Under the pieces are notes generated by a model. The model searched no databases. It saw nothing but the letters and a program-made list of their open reading frames with translations, and was not told the origin of the DNA. The position numbers and the translations under genes are program-made. A DNA stretch of 64,000 nucleotides from Marsupella aquatica (taxonomy: Eukaryota; Marchantiophyta), in NCBI GenBank assembly GCA_973895155.1, contig OZ316897.1, positions 2,914,001-2,978,000 on the forward strand. Direction: 5' to 3'. Below, in pieces: positions 50,101 through 61,470 of this stretch. How positions within the stretch are numbered: the stretch's first letter is position 1; each line of letters opens with the position of its first letter.

Positions 50101-52082
50101 CATACACCCCAAGGACCCAAACATCCCTAGAAATCATCTCTCTTGGTTGATGGCTAAATATCTACTCCAACCCTCCCCCGACGGCTTTTGCAAATAGACA
50201 GGTTCACCTTATTATAAAAGCACGAACACAGTCTACTCTTAAGGGCCTACGATCTAGAGTGAAGCCTCTAGACTGTATTCCTTACTAGAGACAAAAGTGA
50301 TCATAAATGTCAATAAAACAGATTTTAAATAAAGATAGACAAAAATGACAATGATTCCAAATAAAGAAAACTGAAACTAGTATGTGGGTCCAGCTCAATT
50401 TTTTTAACACATTGGTAATATTGTATTTGTTTGTTTTACTAATTCTCTTTCTTGGTCTTTCCTGGTTATCAAGTCTGCCAAAACTCTATGATGTGCCCAA
50501 ATACAGTGCCAAGAATTTGGAAGGAGCTTTTAGCGTGCTACATAATGTTGTCATCCTTTGTTTGTCTCCACCTCTCTCATGTTCTTTTCACCTCTCTATG
50601 TAATTCACATTGCAACTCCTCACTGTAGCAATCACCTGGCTTGTTTGAGTGACAAATTATTCATCACAAGGGTGAGCAACGAACTATCTTGGAGGCAAGG
50701 AGCTAGGCAATCACCTGCACTTCATTGTCTTGCAATGTTTTTGTGCAATGGATAATTATGCATTGGACTTGTCTATAAAATTATGAGATGTTTTTAAAAG
50801 TATTTGAAGTTTGCATAATAAAAGTTGGCATCATTAACAAACAAATTCATAAACTCAAAAACTATTTATAGCATTGGTTTTTTAATTGTTTTGTGGGGAG
50901 ACAAGTATACTTTTTGTTTAGAAAGTGTAATTTATTCATCATGATTTGTCTAGTAATGACAAAAACAAAATTCTCATCAATTTTAATGGAAAATGGAAAC
51001 AAAGAAAAAACCCATAAGTGTAGAATCATAATGATCATGTTAGGAAGAGAGTAACTTTATATATAGGCACCTTCATGAGAGAAGAAACATACTAATTTCA
51101 TTTCTGTTTTTTAAATGTATGTTTTACTAATCAATAGAAAATCATAGCCTTATTTTTGTAGAGATTTTATAATAATAGAATAGTTTAATGTTTTGAGAAT
51201 AATTGATTAGTCTTGAATGTGCAAGTGAGTTTTGATATTATGCTTATGACTTTTTTGGTGTGTATTCAAGGAATATGTTTGAATAAGGCCTAGGGGGAGC
51301 TACACTCAAGTGGCATACAAGATATTTTTTTAAGATTTCTCATGGTGACTACCATCAAGGTAAATGTTTATATGAGTGCATGTTTTTTATGACTAGAATT
51401 TGTGTTTATTTGTTATTTGTGAAGTGACTTAATACTTTGTCCATTCAATTGACATGAGCAATTTTGTGTGAGTTTGTAGACAAATTTTGGCATCACTAAG
51501 AAACAACCCCAAGCTATCATCTAAGCTTGAAATAGAGGTTTGTTTCTCTCTTTATTCCTCGTTGAATAAATGTGATTGCTAAAGTTGTTCACTCATAAAG
51601 CTAAATCAAACATGGAATCTATCTATACTTTAAAATTTAATTTTCACACATACAATATTTATCATAATAGTGTTTATTTTCAAATGAATTATCAGATTAG
51701 CTAAAAATTTGTAGCATTATCATATATGGATGTGCAAATATTAGTATATTAATTATTTGTCACAACACTTAGAGCTTTTATTTGAATCAACACAATAGAT
51801 TTATGCAATCTTAACAAAACTATAAGTAATTGTAATTTGCAATTATTTGTAGAAAGCAATGCTCTTGGTAGGTAGATGAGTTTTTTGTAATCTTGTTTCA
51901 TATTGTTATGGTTATCTTAGGGCATTACATATTAAGAAAGTGAAATTTGCCCTTTGTTGGATTCCAAAAATGGAGAAGTTAGCTCTTTGTACCTAAAATT
52001 ATTCACTTAAGTTTATTATCAATCGGGTACTATAATTATAAGGTCCATATCATATTATTCAAGTTAAGGCAAGAAACTATAG
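47145..52082. other. Long spacer, no gene seen
   Basis: Fragments only. Near 47300-47450 (plus) a broken frame (DTYIVSNASFDTHQNVGVDH) looks like decayed coding sequence of unknown origin. A dispersed-repeat copy lies at 50219-50283. The region 50750-52080 is strongly AT-rich with nothing recognisable. Confidence 0.4.
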
Positions 52083-52745
52083 TACACACATATGCAAAGG
52101 TCGGTGTAATGTTTGACCCTAATTGTAACTTCAAAATCAATATAAGGTTACAACTTAAGGCATTCTAGTACACACATCCGCAAGGGTTGATGTATTGTCT
52201 GATCCCAATTGTAACTTCAAAATCAATATAAAGTTACAAGTTAAGGCATCCTGGTACACACATTTGCAAGGGTCGGTGTACTGTTTGACCCCAATTGTAA
52301 CTTATAAAATCAATATAAGGTTACAAGTTAAGGCATTCTGATACGCACATCCGCAAGGGTCGGTGTATTGTTTGACCCCATTTGTAACTTCAAAATCAAT
52401 ATAAAGTTACAAGTTAAGGCATTCTGGTACACACATCTACAAGGGTCAGTGTACTGTTTGACCCCAATTGTAACTTATAAAATGAATATAAGGTAACTAC
52501 AAGTTAAGACATTATGGTACACACATCTACAAGGGTTAGTGTACAGCTTGACCCTAGTTGTAACTTCAAAATCAAAATTAGATTATCCAGGAAAGTTACA
52601 ATTCAAGGCATTTTGGTACACACATCTACAAGGGTCTTTATAATGTTTGATCCCATTTGTAACTTTAAAATCAATAAGGTCATAAGTTAAAGCAATTGGT
52701 ACACATATATTCAAGGGTTTGAGTATTGTTTGACAAGTTGTAACT
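52083..52745 (+). repeat. Tandem repeat, about 86-bp period, 8 copies
   Basis: Units begin gtacacacat at about 52083, 52169, 52254, 52341, 52427, 52517, 52614 and 52699. Each has aagggtcggtgta, a tttgaccc word, ttgtaacttcaaaatcaata and aagttaaggcatt. Units have drifted by roughly 5-15% and the last is more diverged. There are no unique spacers, so this is a minisatellite and not a CRISPR. Confidence 0.9.
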
Positions 52746-53659
52746 TAAAAACAAGGTTATAATACTCTAGAGTTTACATTCCAAAAATCTAACATTCAAT
52801 ATCACTTCAAAACAATATTTTCATAACTAGACCCTTCCACATGTTAACATTGTAATAATCCTTGCATTAAACTTCAATGTAAGTTTCCCATGACCAAACC
52901 CTCGCTTATTCACCCCACCTTCCTCATGATTTTTCAACCCTACTTATATTTCTAATATTCTTTCCCATTTTACTTGTATGGCGTCAAGAGGTCGAGAGAA
53001 TGCTTTATATGTTGCTTACCAAGCTTATTTATTTTATTTTATTGCAATTAAATTGCCTTTTAAAATATACCTAATACCCAAGCTGGAGATTTTTCAAATA
53101 TTGATTATTTTTCAAAGCCGACCTACTCCCCAAGTTCTTCTTATTCCTTAGGCACCATAAAGGTCATAATCTAGTTATGTCAACATCCAAGCATGGATAG
53201 GTTTAGTTTAATAGAGTTGTTTGTGTCAAGAAGTGACATTACTCTTCACACGAGGCTTCACACACAAAAGCAACATAGATCATTGTATTCAAAACATCTA
53301 ATGGTGTAAAAGTTCTTTTTGAGCTAAGAGACCACACGAGTATTCACACACAAAATGAATCTGGATGGTTGGATTCATAACATCTAATGGTAGGAAAGCT
53401 CATTTTCAATTGAGAGGCCACACGAGCTTTCACACGAGTCTTCACACACAAAATGGATGTAGATGGTTGGATTCAAACCATCTAATGGCTGGATATTTAC
53501 AGGGTGATGTGGAATTTTGACAAAATTTTCAGATTTACAGAAGTCTCTAACTGGACCCGTAATGAGAGTGGACAGAAACAATGATAAACTGAATTTGCAT
53601 GTAATTTTATCATGCAAGATTATTTTTCTTCATATTTATTTACGCTCAAGGAACGGATA
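52746..53659. other. Spacer with two-fold repeat
   Basis: A segment around cacacaaaatg, gatggttggattca and catctaatgg occurs about three times (53270-53500). No gene is seen. Confidence 0.45.
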
Positions 53660-54140
53660 ATCGGACTAGTACAAATATATGATTGCTCTCACAAACAGAT
53701 AGTACAAAGACTCAAGGGCTGTACTTTCTGCAATTCTACAATACTCATCGATTGCATCAGGACCTATCCCGTATTCCATCTGCCATAGTTTAATAAGTTT
53801 TTGATGAGGAGAGAGACCTTGTTGTCCTTTTGTGTCAAACTTCGATTCAAAATACTTGTCATATGCACACGCTCCTTGGAGGAAGTTTTTTGAATCACCT
53901 AGAACTCATACGGTACCTCCTTTTGAATTTCATCATATTTGGGATGCCCAGCAAAGTAGTCGTTGTACAGATCTTCAGCACCTTTTACTCTCCTCCTATC
54001 AAGATTTGCAGCTTTTCCTGGGCCGGGACCCTCCATGCTGCAGGACTGGATAGACAAAGGTCCAGTGAAGACAATCTGCTCATAGACGCTGTCTTCCTCG
54101 TCCCAAATTCTTCCTGTTCCTCCATGAACTTTCACAGATT
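53660..54140 (-). mobile_element. PIF/Harbinger (Plant_tran type) transposase remnant
   Basis: On the minus strand the N-terminal half of a plant Harbinger transposase is recognisable in two frames. GAEDLYNDYFAGHPKYDE corresponds to the family's DYF...NP.Y start. KGQQGLSPHQKLIKLW, MEYGIGPDAIDEYCRI and ESTALESLYYLFVRAI match the conserved Plant_tran block. A frameshift near 53897 separates them and the catalytic half is missing, so it is a dead fragment of a different Harbinger lineage from 19198-21070. Confidence 0.75.
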
Positions 54141-55645
54141 ATCCTCCATGTCTCTCTAGCATCCATGGCAAACAGTTGGCCAGTGGCAAGTGAATGCAAT
54201 CCACATACAATGTATCAAAATCTGTTTTATTTTTATTTTTAAAGGGGCACAAAAGCCGTCAATAACTCGCAAGGGGGCGAAGGCCACCCAAGAAGGAAAC
54301 AAACAGGGCCCAGCGAACAGCCAGCGGCCCCAATCTAATCAGGCCACTTAAGCCGACAATTCCACCACTCAGTACTCTCGTCAAACTTCTTATACTTCTT
54401 CTCCTTACCATGTCTCTCTTTCTTGGTCATCCAAGACTCACTAAAATTCTGATTATGAGGGTTTCTGTCCCTATTGGTTCTAATCCTCCAGTCCCAAGGA
54501 CCGCAACTCCTGCTTCTCTGTCCACTGTTGGTCCTATCCTCGTTGTCGTTTCTACCCTGACGGCTCTGTTGTTGTTTATCGATCTTCTCCTTCATCCAGG
54601 TTCATGGCAATCGGAATCTCTAATGTCTTGATTCCATGGTTCAAGAACCAAATGAAGCTGGGTAATAGCCAGTCGCAGTTGTTTTATTTTCCGCTCAGAG
54701 GTACTAACATCCAGCATGGCTTGGAGGCTTTTCTCAGCTTGTCTTAGCACCACCCAACTAGGCACTCTTCCCAGAAAATGGGAATAAGTCGCCTCATTCC
54801 TCTCTTGCCAGTTCCTGAAGCACATCTCAGTGACCAGGACTATCATTCCAGGTTTTCTCTTTTGCTTCTGTATGGCCTCCTGCACAATGTCATAGAGTGA
54901 TCCATGTGGGATTTTGATCGAGTTATGCCCCTGCAGCTTGTCTTGCAGAGATCTCCATCGCTCCCTGACAGGTCTGCAACTGAAGAACAGGTGCTCGGTG
55001 GTTTCAACGGCCTCCTTGCATCGATCACATTTACCATCAGAGACCCCCCCAGTTTTTGGCTCTCCCAAATGTATCAAAATCTGTTGATTGCGAGCCTTAC
55101 CAAATTTGCCAAAAAAAAAGCACTGTGTCGAGCGCAAAAATCTTTGCTGCAGGACTGGATAGACAAAGGTCCAATGAAGACAATCTACTCATAGAAGCTG
55201 TCTTCCTCATCCCAAATTCTTCTTGTTCCTCCATGAACTTTCATAGATTATCTCTGGAGCCATGTCTCTCTAGCATCCATGGCAAACAGTTGGTCGGTGG
55301 CAAGTGAATGCAATCCACATACAATGTATCAAAATCTGTTGATTGCGAGCCTTACCAAATTTGCCAAAAAAAAGCACTGTGCAAAAATCTGTGCTGCAGG
55401 ACTGGATAGACAAAGGTCCAGTGAAGACAATCTGCTCATAGAAGTTGTCTTCCTCATCCCAAATTCTTCTTGTTCCTCCATGAACTTTCATAGATTATCT
55501 CTGGAGCCATGTCTCTCTAGCATCCATGGCAAACAGTTGGCCAGTGGCAAGTGAATGCAATCCACATACAATGTATCAACATCTGTTGATTGCGAGCCTT
55601 ACCAAATTTGCCAAAAAAAAGCACTATGTTGAGCGCAAAAATCTG
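54040..55645 (-). repeat. Three 247-bp tandem units, one invaded by a LINE
   Basis: Units starting ctgcaggactggatagac lie at about 54040 (continuing after the LINE at 55086-55146), 55147 and 55394. All contain the N-terminal segment of the Harbinger remnant (IVFTGPLSIQSC on the minus strand) and its upstream DNA. The copies differ by a few bases and small gaps. Confidence 0.85.
54227..55067 (-). mobile_element. 5'-truncated LINE (non-LTR retrotransposon)
   Basis: The minus strand encodes the C-terminal end of a LINE ORF2. A zf-RVT zinc-binding motif is visible: CDRC, then ETTEHLFFSC, then RERW. Further on come LVTEMCFRNWQERNEATYS and a basic tail. The 3' end is an A-rich tail next to 54227. 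An 18-bp target duplication, AATGTATCAAAATCTGTT, flanks it at 54209-54226 and 55068-55085, which is the mark of target-primed insertion. About 840 bp remain; the reverse transcriptase core is absent. Confidence 0.9.
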
Positions 55646-58240
55646 TGCACGACATCAATGTTTTGTTTTGGCTGTTTCTGAAGTCCTGCCATGGAATTTT
55701 TTAATTAACACCTGGTTCAAACCACTGGTTATAGTATGGAGGCCAACTTTTGGGGGGTGTGGGTGGGGATGAGCAAAGAGTGTTGTTGGCCCGTCCCTTC
55801 AGACCTGAAAAAGCACAAGGCGATATTTGGCAAACGGGTGGAGATTGTCTACCAACATTGCATTCCTATGTCTGCAAATATTCTTCAAAAGGAAAGTCCT
55901 AGCCTTGTAACCCTTGGATCTTTGTCACCTTAGGGTCCGCTACATATCTTTAGCAACAATGCAAACCCTTCAGCATTCCTAGCCTGCTTCAAACGCTGCC
56001 TGATAGTTTGTAGAAGAGAACTTTTTGATCTATTTATTAGAAAGGGGACAAGGCCCCACAATTTTATTCAGAAGGGGAGAGACAAAAACCTCAAACCCTT
56101 GACAAAAACCAATCAATCAGAGACAAGAACCTGGATCCAAGGATAGATAGAGCTGGCGAAAGTTCAGAGCCACATACTACAGTGGACTTAGAATCCTGCT
56201 CAGAATGTAAAAGAAAGGTTACTTTGTCTCAACCTCCACATTGCAGAAATGGCATAAATATACTGGGTAGTTTGAGCACCTTGCATGTCCAATTAATATG
56301 TCTCATGCCATGATTGTTCTTATTTATTATATCTGGAAAAGGCAATGGTGCCTGAGTTTAGGGTTTAAAGGGTTACTGTCCTTGACAAAATTGGATCCAC
56401 CAGGTTTCACTATTTTTAGAACCATTTTCCTAAAATTGTGGAACTAAGTCTCATCCTAGAGAAGAAAAATGTGAAAAAGTGAAAAATCTTGGACACTTTT
56501 CTTTTTATATGGACAGTGGTGTCTGTGGCTCTTCAGCAGGCCCAGGCTTTAACCCTACTTCATAGGGCTGAGGTAGTTGGTTTTAGGGCCTCCCGTCAGG
56601 TTCCGCTTCGGGACCCTCCTTTGCGGTTTACTCCGGAGCTCTACCAGGCTTTTCAATTCTCCACTCAGTAGGGTGTTAGCCTTCACGGCTACTTGTAGGT
56701 TACTTTTTTGTCGGCTTTTGGGTTAGGAACCCCTTGGCTTGTTTTTTCTTGGAGCCCTTTCCCCTCTTTTCCTCCCCTTCATTGGGTTGCTTTGCCTTTC
56801 GGTTCTTGTCTCCAGGTTTGGTGTTTTTGCCCTTGGGCAGTGTGATATATACAGTGGTGGTTTAAATCAATACCTCCCTTTAGAGAAAACCATATGGGGA
56901 AGAGAAAACATCCTCAAGGAGCCAGAACTAAAGCAACTAACTGAAAACCAGAGCTCCAGCCGGCACCCATAGAAAACCAAAGGCGACCAAGGCTAACACC
57001 CCCTTAGGTGAGTCATGCCATGTTAGCCACAGGCCCATCATACTAAAACACATGTAGATCTAGCATAACCTACCTCTACTGCCCCTTTTGTCAATGATCC
57101 AGCTGTAGGGTCACAAGTTAACTTTGATGTTATTAGAGAGAATGACCTGCCATTGGTATGGATTTGCCTTCTGGATATTAAGCCTTAGTCTGCTGGCAGC
57201 TGGGAATTGGGAAAATTGTGTATTAGGGTCCTAAATGGGAGGAGTTGTTTTCTGGAGGAGGTAAGTGTCGTAAAGAGATGTGAGAGGAGAAGTACGTTTC
57301 AAGAGATGTGAAGCTTTCCACACCATAAGGGTTAAGCTTAGGATTCAGAAGAGCACACAATGGATTCAAATCTACACGTATACAATATCAAGCATATGCT
57401 ATTTCCTCCTACTGTCTTGAGTGAAGCCTTTGGACTGTGATTCTGGGGTATAATTGAGTGGGGGTGCAACAGTGGGGACAAGTCATAAATGAATTTGAAT
57501 AATAACAATTTTTTTTCTTGCAAGGTGTTGTACGTACTCGCTATATTTAGGTTTGAAAGAACGGGTAATCATGCTAATTGTAAATAATTGGAGTCAAAGG
57601 GCCGTGACAGTTACAGTGGAGAGGTGGAATAGGATGAGGTCTGGAGCTGATGGGTCGCTACTGAATATTTAGTCAAAGGGTAGTGCCTGATATAGGGAGA
57701 GGCAGATTGGTCCAAATGACAGTTTCTCAAGATTTTTGAGGGTGCAGATATGGTCGAAGCTCAGGGAACATTTCATGGGTGTCTGCCGGTCTGGGGTTGG
57801 GCACACTGAACTGGGCGCCTACTGTAGTTTCCATGATCGAAGGGGAGTGGTGGTGGGGTATGTCACTCCCAAAGGCAACCTCCACCAACCTGTTGACGAC
57901 GAGTCACCCTCAATAGCAGCCTACAGACCACCTGTAGACGCCGCATCAACGTTCCATATCTGAGCTTATGCGAGCCTTATCTGAGCCGTCCATCCGCGTC
58001 CGACAGTGAACCGTGATCAGTTTAATTTTCGAAGCCTGGTTACCATTGGTTACCTGGCAGTTGGTACGGCGTAAGCCGAGTGCAGGAGTGCTGGTAACTA
58101 GACCGTTGAGCACCAGCTTCGGCTCCGAGCCACCGAGGTGGTGTTTTACGCTCGCGACGAACTAACGGCTCTGTGTCGAGGCCCGGGAGCCCGAGCCTAG
58201 ATTCGAATTTCCTCCCATAAGAAGAGCAGAGGAAACGCCA
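55646..58240. other. Spacer, no gene seen
   Basis: The stretch 56035-56110 resembles the 3' end of a minus-strand retroelement (T-rich, then aaggggacaaggcccc). A dispersed-repeat copy lies near 57408-57445. From about 57960 the sequence becomes richer in GC as the next gene begins. Confidence 0.4.
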
Positions 58241-58321
58241 ATGTCGAGCGCATTCTTCAACCTCTCTCGTAGACGTTCCCCTGTCTCGCGAGCTCGCGTC
58301 GAGGAACGGCGGACGGTGTGA
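58241..58321 (+). promoter_or_regulatory. Possible upstream ORF in the leader of the SAP-like gene
   Basis: A short ATG-to-TGA frame of 26 codons (MSSAFFNLSRRRS...) sits in the GC-rich leader, just before a good donor (ttgaa then gtgagt at 58340). That donor can pair with the acceptor at 58852, giving a 5' UTR intron. If so, the mRNA would carry this upstream frame. Confidence 0.35.
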
Positions 58322-58875
58322 AACACTAAGCGACTTGAAGTGAGTGGTGAGAATGCGCAGTCCTTCGTCTGTGGATATTTGGCTGCTCGATTCTTAGAAG
58401 TCGATTGAACGGGATTGTGTACTGTCGCGCTCTGAGCGTTTGTTGATGTATCGTCCATCGCGCTTGTACTTGCTCATTGTTAGGTGTTTTGCTTGCGTAC
58501 TCGGAGCTAGGACATTTCTGTATACCAATTTCAGGAGCGCCCGATCGATACATTTGTGTACTCTGTGAATTCAAGATTAGTAAGGCGTATGCTGGCCTAT
58601 GTTTCTTAGCTCACGTTGTCCAGCAATGCAGTTTTCGGAGGCATCAACTCGTGTATCGGTCGTTGCAATTGGTTCTGCTGTAACCCTTACAGCTGCTGTA
58701 ACGCTTATGTCAGTAGATTGTAGAAAGTTTTCTTGTCGTAGCTCATGCAATCACTAACAGTCTTCATGGACTCAGTATGAACAGAAGATACACCCCACCG
58801 ATGTCGAACTGGAATTCGCATATTGATCGACTGTTCTCCTTTGTTGTTTCAGGTTCGGAGACTTACTTTGGAACA

Positions 58876-60411
58876 ATGGACTACGGACGTCTGAATCGGA
58901 AAGAATTGCAAGCGCTGTGCAAGGAGCACGGTGTCCCAGCGAACAAGACCAATGTATTCATGGCGGAGGCCCTCGGTGCATTGCTCAACGTAAGAAGCAC
59001 TCCGCGTTGTCTTGGACTGACTTGCTATCCTCCAGTTCTGAATAACCGCCGTAAAATAGATATTCCTGCTGAAGCGGGGACATCTTTGATAGACTGCGGA
59101 ATCTGGATTTGAATGTATTTCGAACATTCTGTTTTATCTGTTACTTCCGCTCTCACACCGAACGATTTTTTGCAGGGATCTAAGGACAGTGAGGAGGCGA
59201 TGGAGCCCATCCAAGACCCTGCGGAGGTCGTCAAATCGAGAGCAAATTTAAAGCGGGCTGCAAGGTCCAAGAAGGCCGCTGAACCTGTGTTGGAAGCAAG
59301 TGAAGTGGATAACCTTGCATCCGAATTTGCAAAGAGCTCCCTTGACGTAGTTCGTCTGGAGGACAATGATAGGGGTGCAATCCTAGAAGCTGCTGCCGTA
59401 GATGTCGATGAGGCTTTGACAACGGTGATGGATCCGCCAGAGCTCTCCCGAGAGCCTGACATTGTGGCTGAGCCAGCCAAGGTTCTGAGAAAGGCTCGTA
59501 CGCAATCAGCAAAGGCGAAGACGAAGTCCTTGAGCTCTCTGATTGATGCCGCACCAGCTTTGGTTGAGCCTACACTGGAAGTGGTGCTCCCCGTGGAGAA
59601 TAGCATCGATCCTCTTACTACTGCTGAGGCTGAATTGTCTCGTTGCTTCACTCGACGAGTATTGAAGGTGATCGAACGGAAGCAGAGTGGAACTGATACT
59701 TTGGAATTGAAGTCAGCTACCCTTGAGAGTATTGTACCGTCTGAGGAAGACACACTCTCGACAAATTTGTCTCCACCTGCCGAAATTGTAGACGAAGAAA
59801 CTGCGGGCTCAGCCATATCAAAGAAGGTGAAGGCGAAGCGCAAAAAGTCAAAGAAGGTGAAACCCGTCTCAACTACCAATGTCGATGTCCTGGAAGATGG
59901 TATTTCCGCCCCCACTATTGACAGTAAGTCTGGCACAGTGTCTGAGATACCTGAATCTCCGACACTTGGGTTAACATCTGATGTGATTACCGCCCAGGAG
60001 ATCCAAAGGGAAGCAAGCATGAGTCCGGCACCTGGGGATGAAGCGTTCGAGTTTCACCCAGTTCCTGAGTCTTTCGCTGAGATTATGACTCCCGGTCACC
60101 CCCTTGTGGAGGCGACCAAGGAATGTCACCACAGGGTGAGCAGGAGGACGGGCAAGGGGTGTAAATCTTGCGCATCCATTAAGAAAGTTGTATCTCTAAC
60201 CCAGGAGGTCCTCCAAGCCATCGAAGTTCCGAAAGTTCAGACTGTACCCCTGGTGGAGGACACTGAAGTCCATACCACTCCTGTCAAACAAGGCGACGAC
60301 AAGGAGAATGCCCTCAAGAACATTGATCTTCACAGTTTAAGCATCCGAAAGCTACAGAAAGAAGTTAAGAGAGGGCTGTCCAAGAGGAACAACAGCAAGG
60401 TCAAAGTGTAA
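58876..60411 (+). CDS. SAP-like, lysine-rich protein
   Basis: There are two coding exons: 58876-58989 and 59176-60411. The junction is phase 0 (ctcaac then gtaaga; ttgcag then ggatct), giving 449 residues. Residues 4-38 (GRLNRKELQALCKEHGVPA, then NKTNVFMAEAL) read as a SAP-type helix-turn-helix, a small DNA- or RNA-binding fold. I recall this N-terminal pattern from unnamed plant proteins. The rest is low in structure and alternates acidic and Lys-rich stretches. A strong basic cluster, KKVKAKRKKSKKVK, lies near residues 254-267, and a Cys/His patch (ECHH, GCKSCAS) near 355-370. The C-terminus is basic (LHSLSIRKLQKEVKRGL). A nuclear role is likely. The first Met fits directly after a leader-intron acceptor at 58852. 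The long minus frame opposite (59025-60020) is a shadow. Confidence 0.85.
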
Positions 60412-61333
60412 ACTGATTCTTGGTAGTTTTCTCAGAAGGATGGATCGGTCTTACATAAAGACCTTACAGAGTCAATATCTGCGTAAAAGAGGACTTTTCG
60501 CAGGCTGAACAGTAAAGCGGTATGGATGTTTGATACCAAAAGGTAACTAGAAGGGGAATGTAATAGCAACTGTGACCGGATATTTTTGTGTTCACTCATG
60601 TGTGTAATATAATCTTGGAGATCCCAATTTTCATTTCCTATTTCGTTTCATGTCAGACGCATCCAATTTGTATCAGGAAGTGTTAATGTACTGCAATAAC
60701 ATTGTCGACATCTCTTCTGATGCGTTTAGGTAAACCTTCTTACTATCAGAACTGGCTGAAGTGCAACGAATCGCATACTTCTTTCTGTCGGATTAGATGC
60801 ATAGCATTGATAGTCGGTTTTCAATGTGTATCCTTGGGAGATTTGCTTGTGTCCGATGGCAATGGACAAGTTTCTTCCTCTCAGTTCTTCCACTCGGTCC
60901 TGTCTTCTTGCTTAGATTCTACCTGGTGGTTGGCCGCCTATGTTGATGCGTGCCTGATGTCTGCCATGTACTGTCTTGCTGCCACGTCGGCTAGTGCCTC
61001 CTCCGTGGTGAACTCTTAGCACGGACATGTGCACGCTAATAGATGATTTCCAGTCACCTCGACGAGCAGATTTTCTCACAACGATTCAAAGATTGAGATG
61101 AGTTTTTGCATATTGGTCACTAATGGTGTTGAATCTTGATTCGAATTGGACAAACCCTAAAGGCTCTCACCAACAGTGAGCATGAAGGAATGAGAACTAC
61201 CAAAGAAGCTAACAATTCTATCTGAGGCAAGGTGTTTGTATTTGTTTCGGCATAAAACTTGGACCCGATCCTTTAATGTGAAGAGACAACCATGGCTTGA
61301 AGGTTGGAAAGAAGCAATTTCTCGAAAGCATAC
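60412..61333. other. 3' flank, no gene assigned
   Basis: The first part should be the 3' UTR of the SAP-like gene; possible poly(A) signals occur near 60600. A 105-codon plus frame (60702-61019) has no recognised motif. Confidence 0.4.
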
Positions 61334-61470
61334 CTGATTGACGACTTTCTTGGTTTTAATACATGCCTGCTCCTCTCCCCTCGTTGCTGCTTCCAGTGTG
61401 CTTCCAGACTTATCATGGCCTTCCACTTTAGGCCCTCCGCCATTTCATCTTTGTATTTTTCAGAGCATTT
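61334..61470 (-). CDS. Candidate isolated exon
   Basis: On the minus strand a 137-base open stretch lies between a good acceptor (tttttctccag) and a donor (atcag then gtatgc). It reads KCSEKYKDEMAEGLKWKAMI, then a basic segment ending KPRKSSIR. Codon use looks natural, but no flanking exon was found, so the gene it would belong to is undefined. Confidence 0.3.

Noticed and set aside
52083-52745. CRISPR array
   Set aside because: Units are contiguous and drifted with no unique spacers; the window is a plant nuclear genome.
59025-60020. 331-codon minus-strand open frame
   Set aside because: Exact antisense of the SAP-like gene; its Ser/Ala/Thr-rich product reflects the codon pattern of the plus strand.
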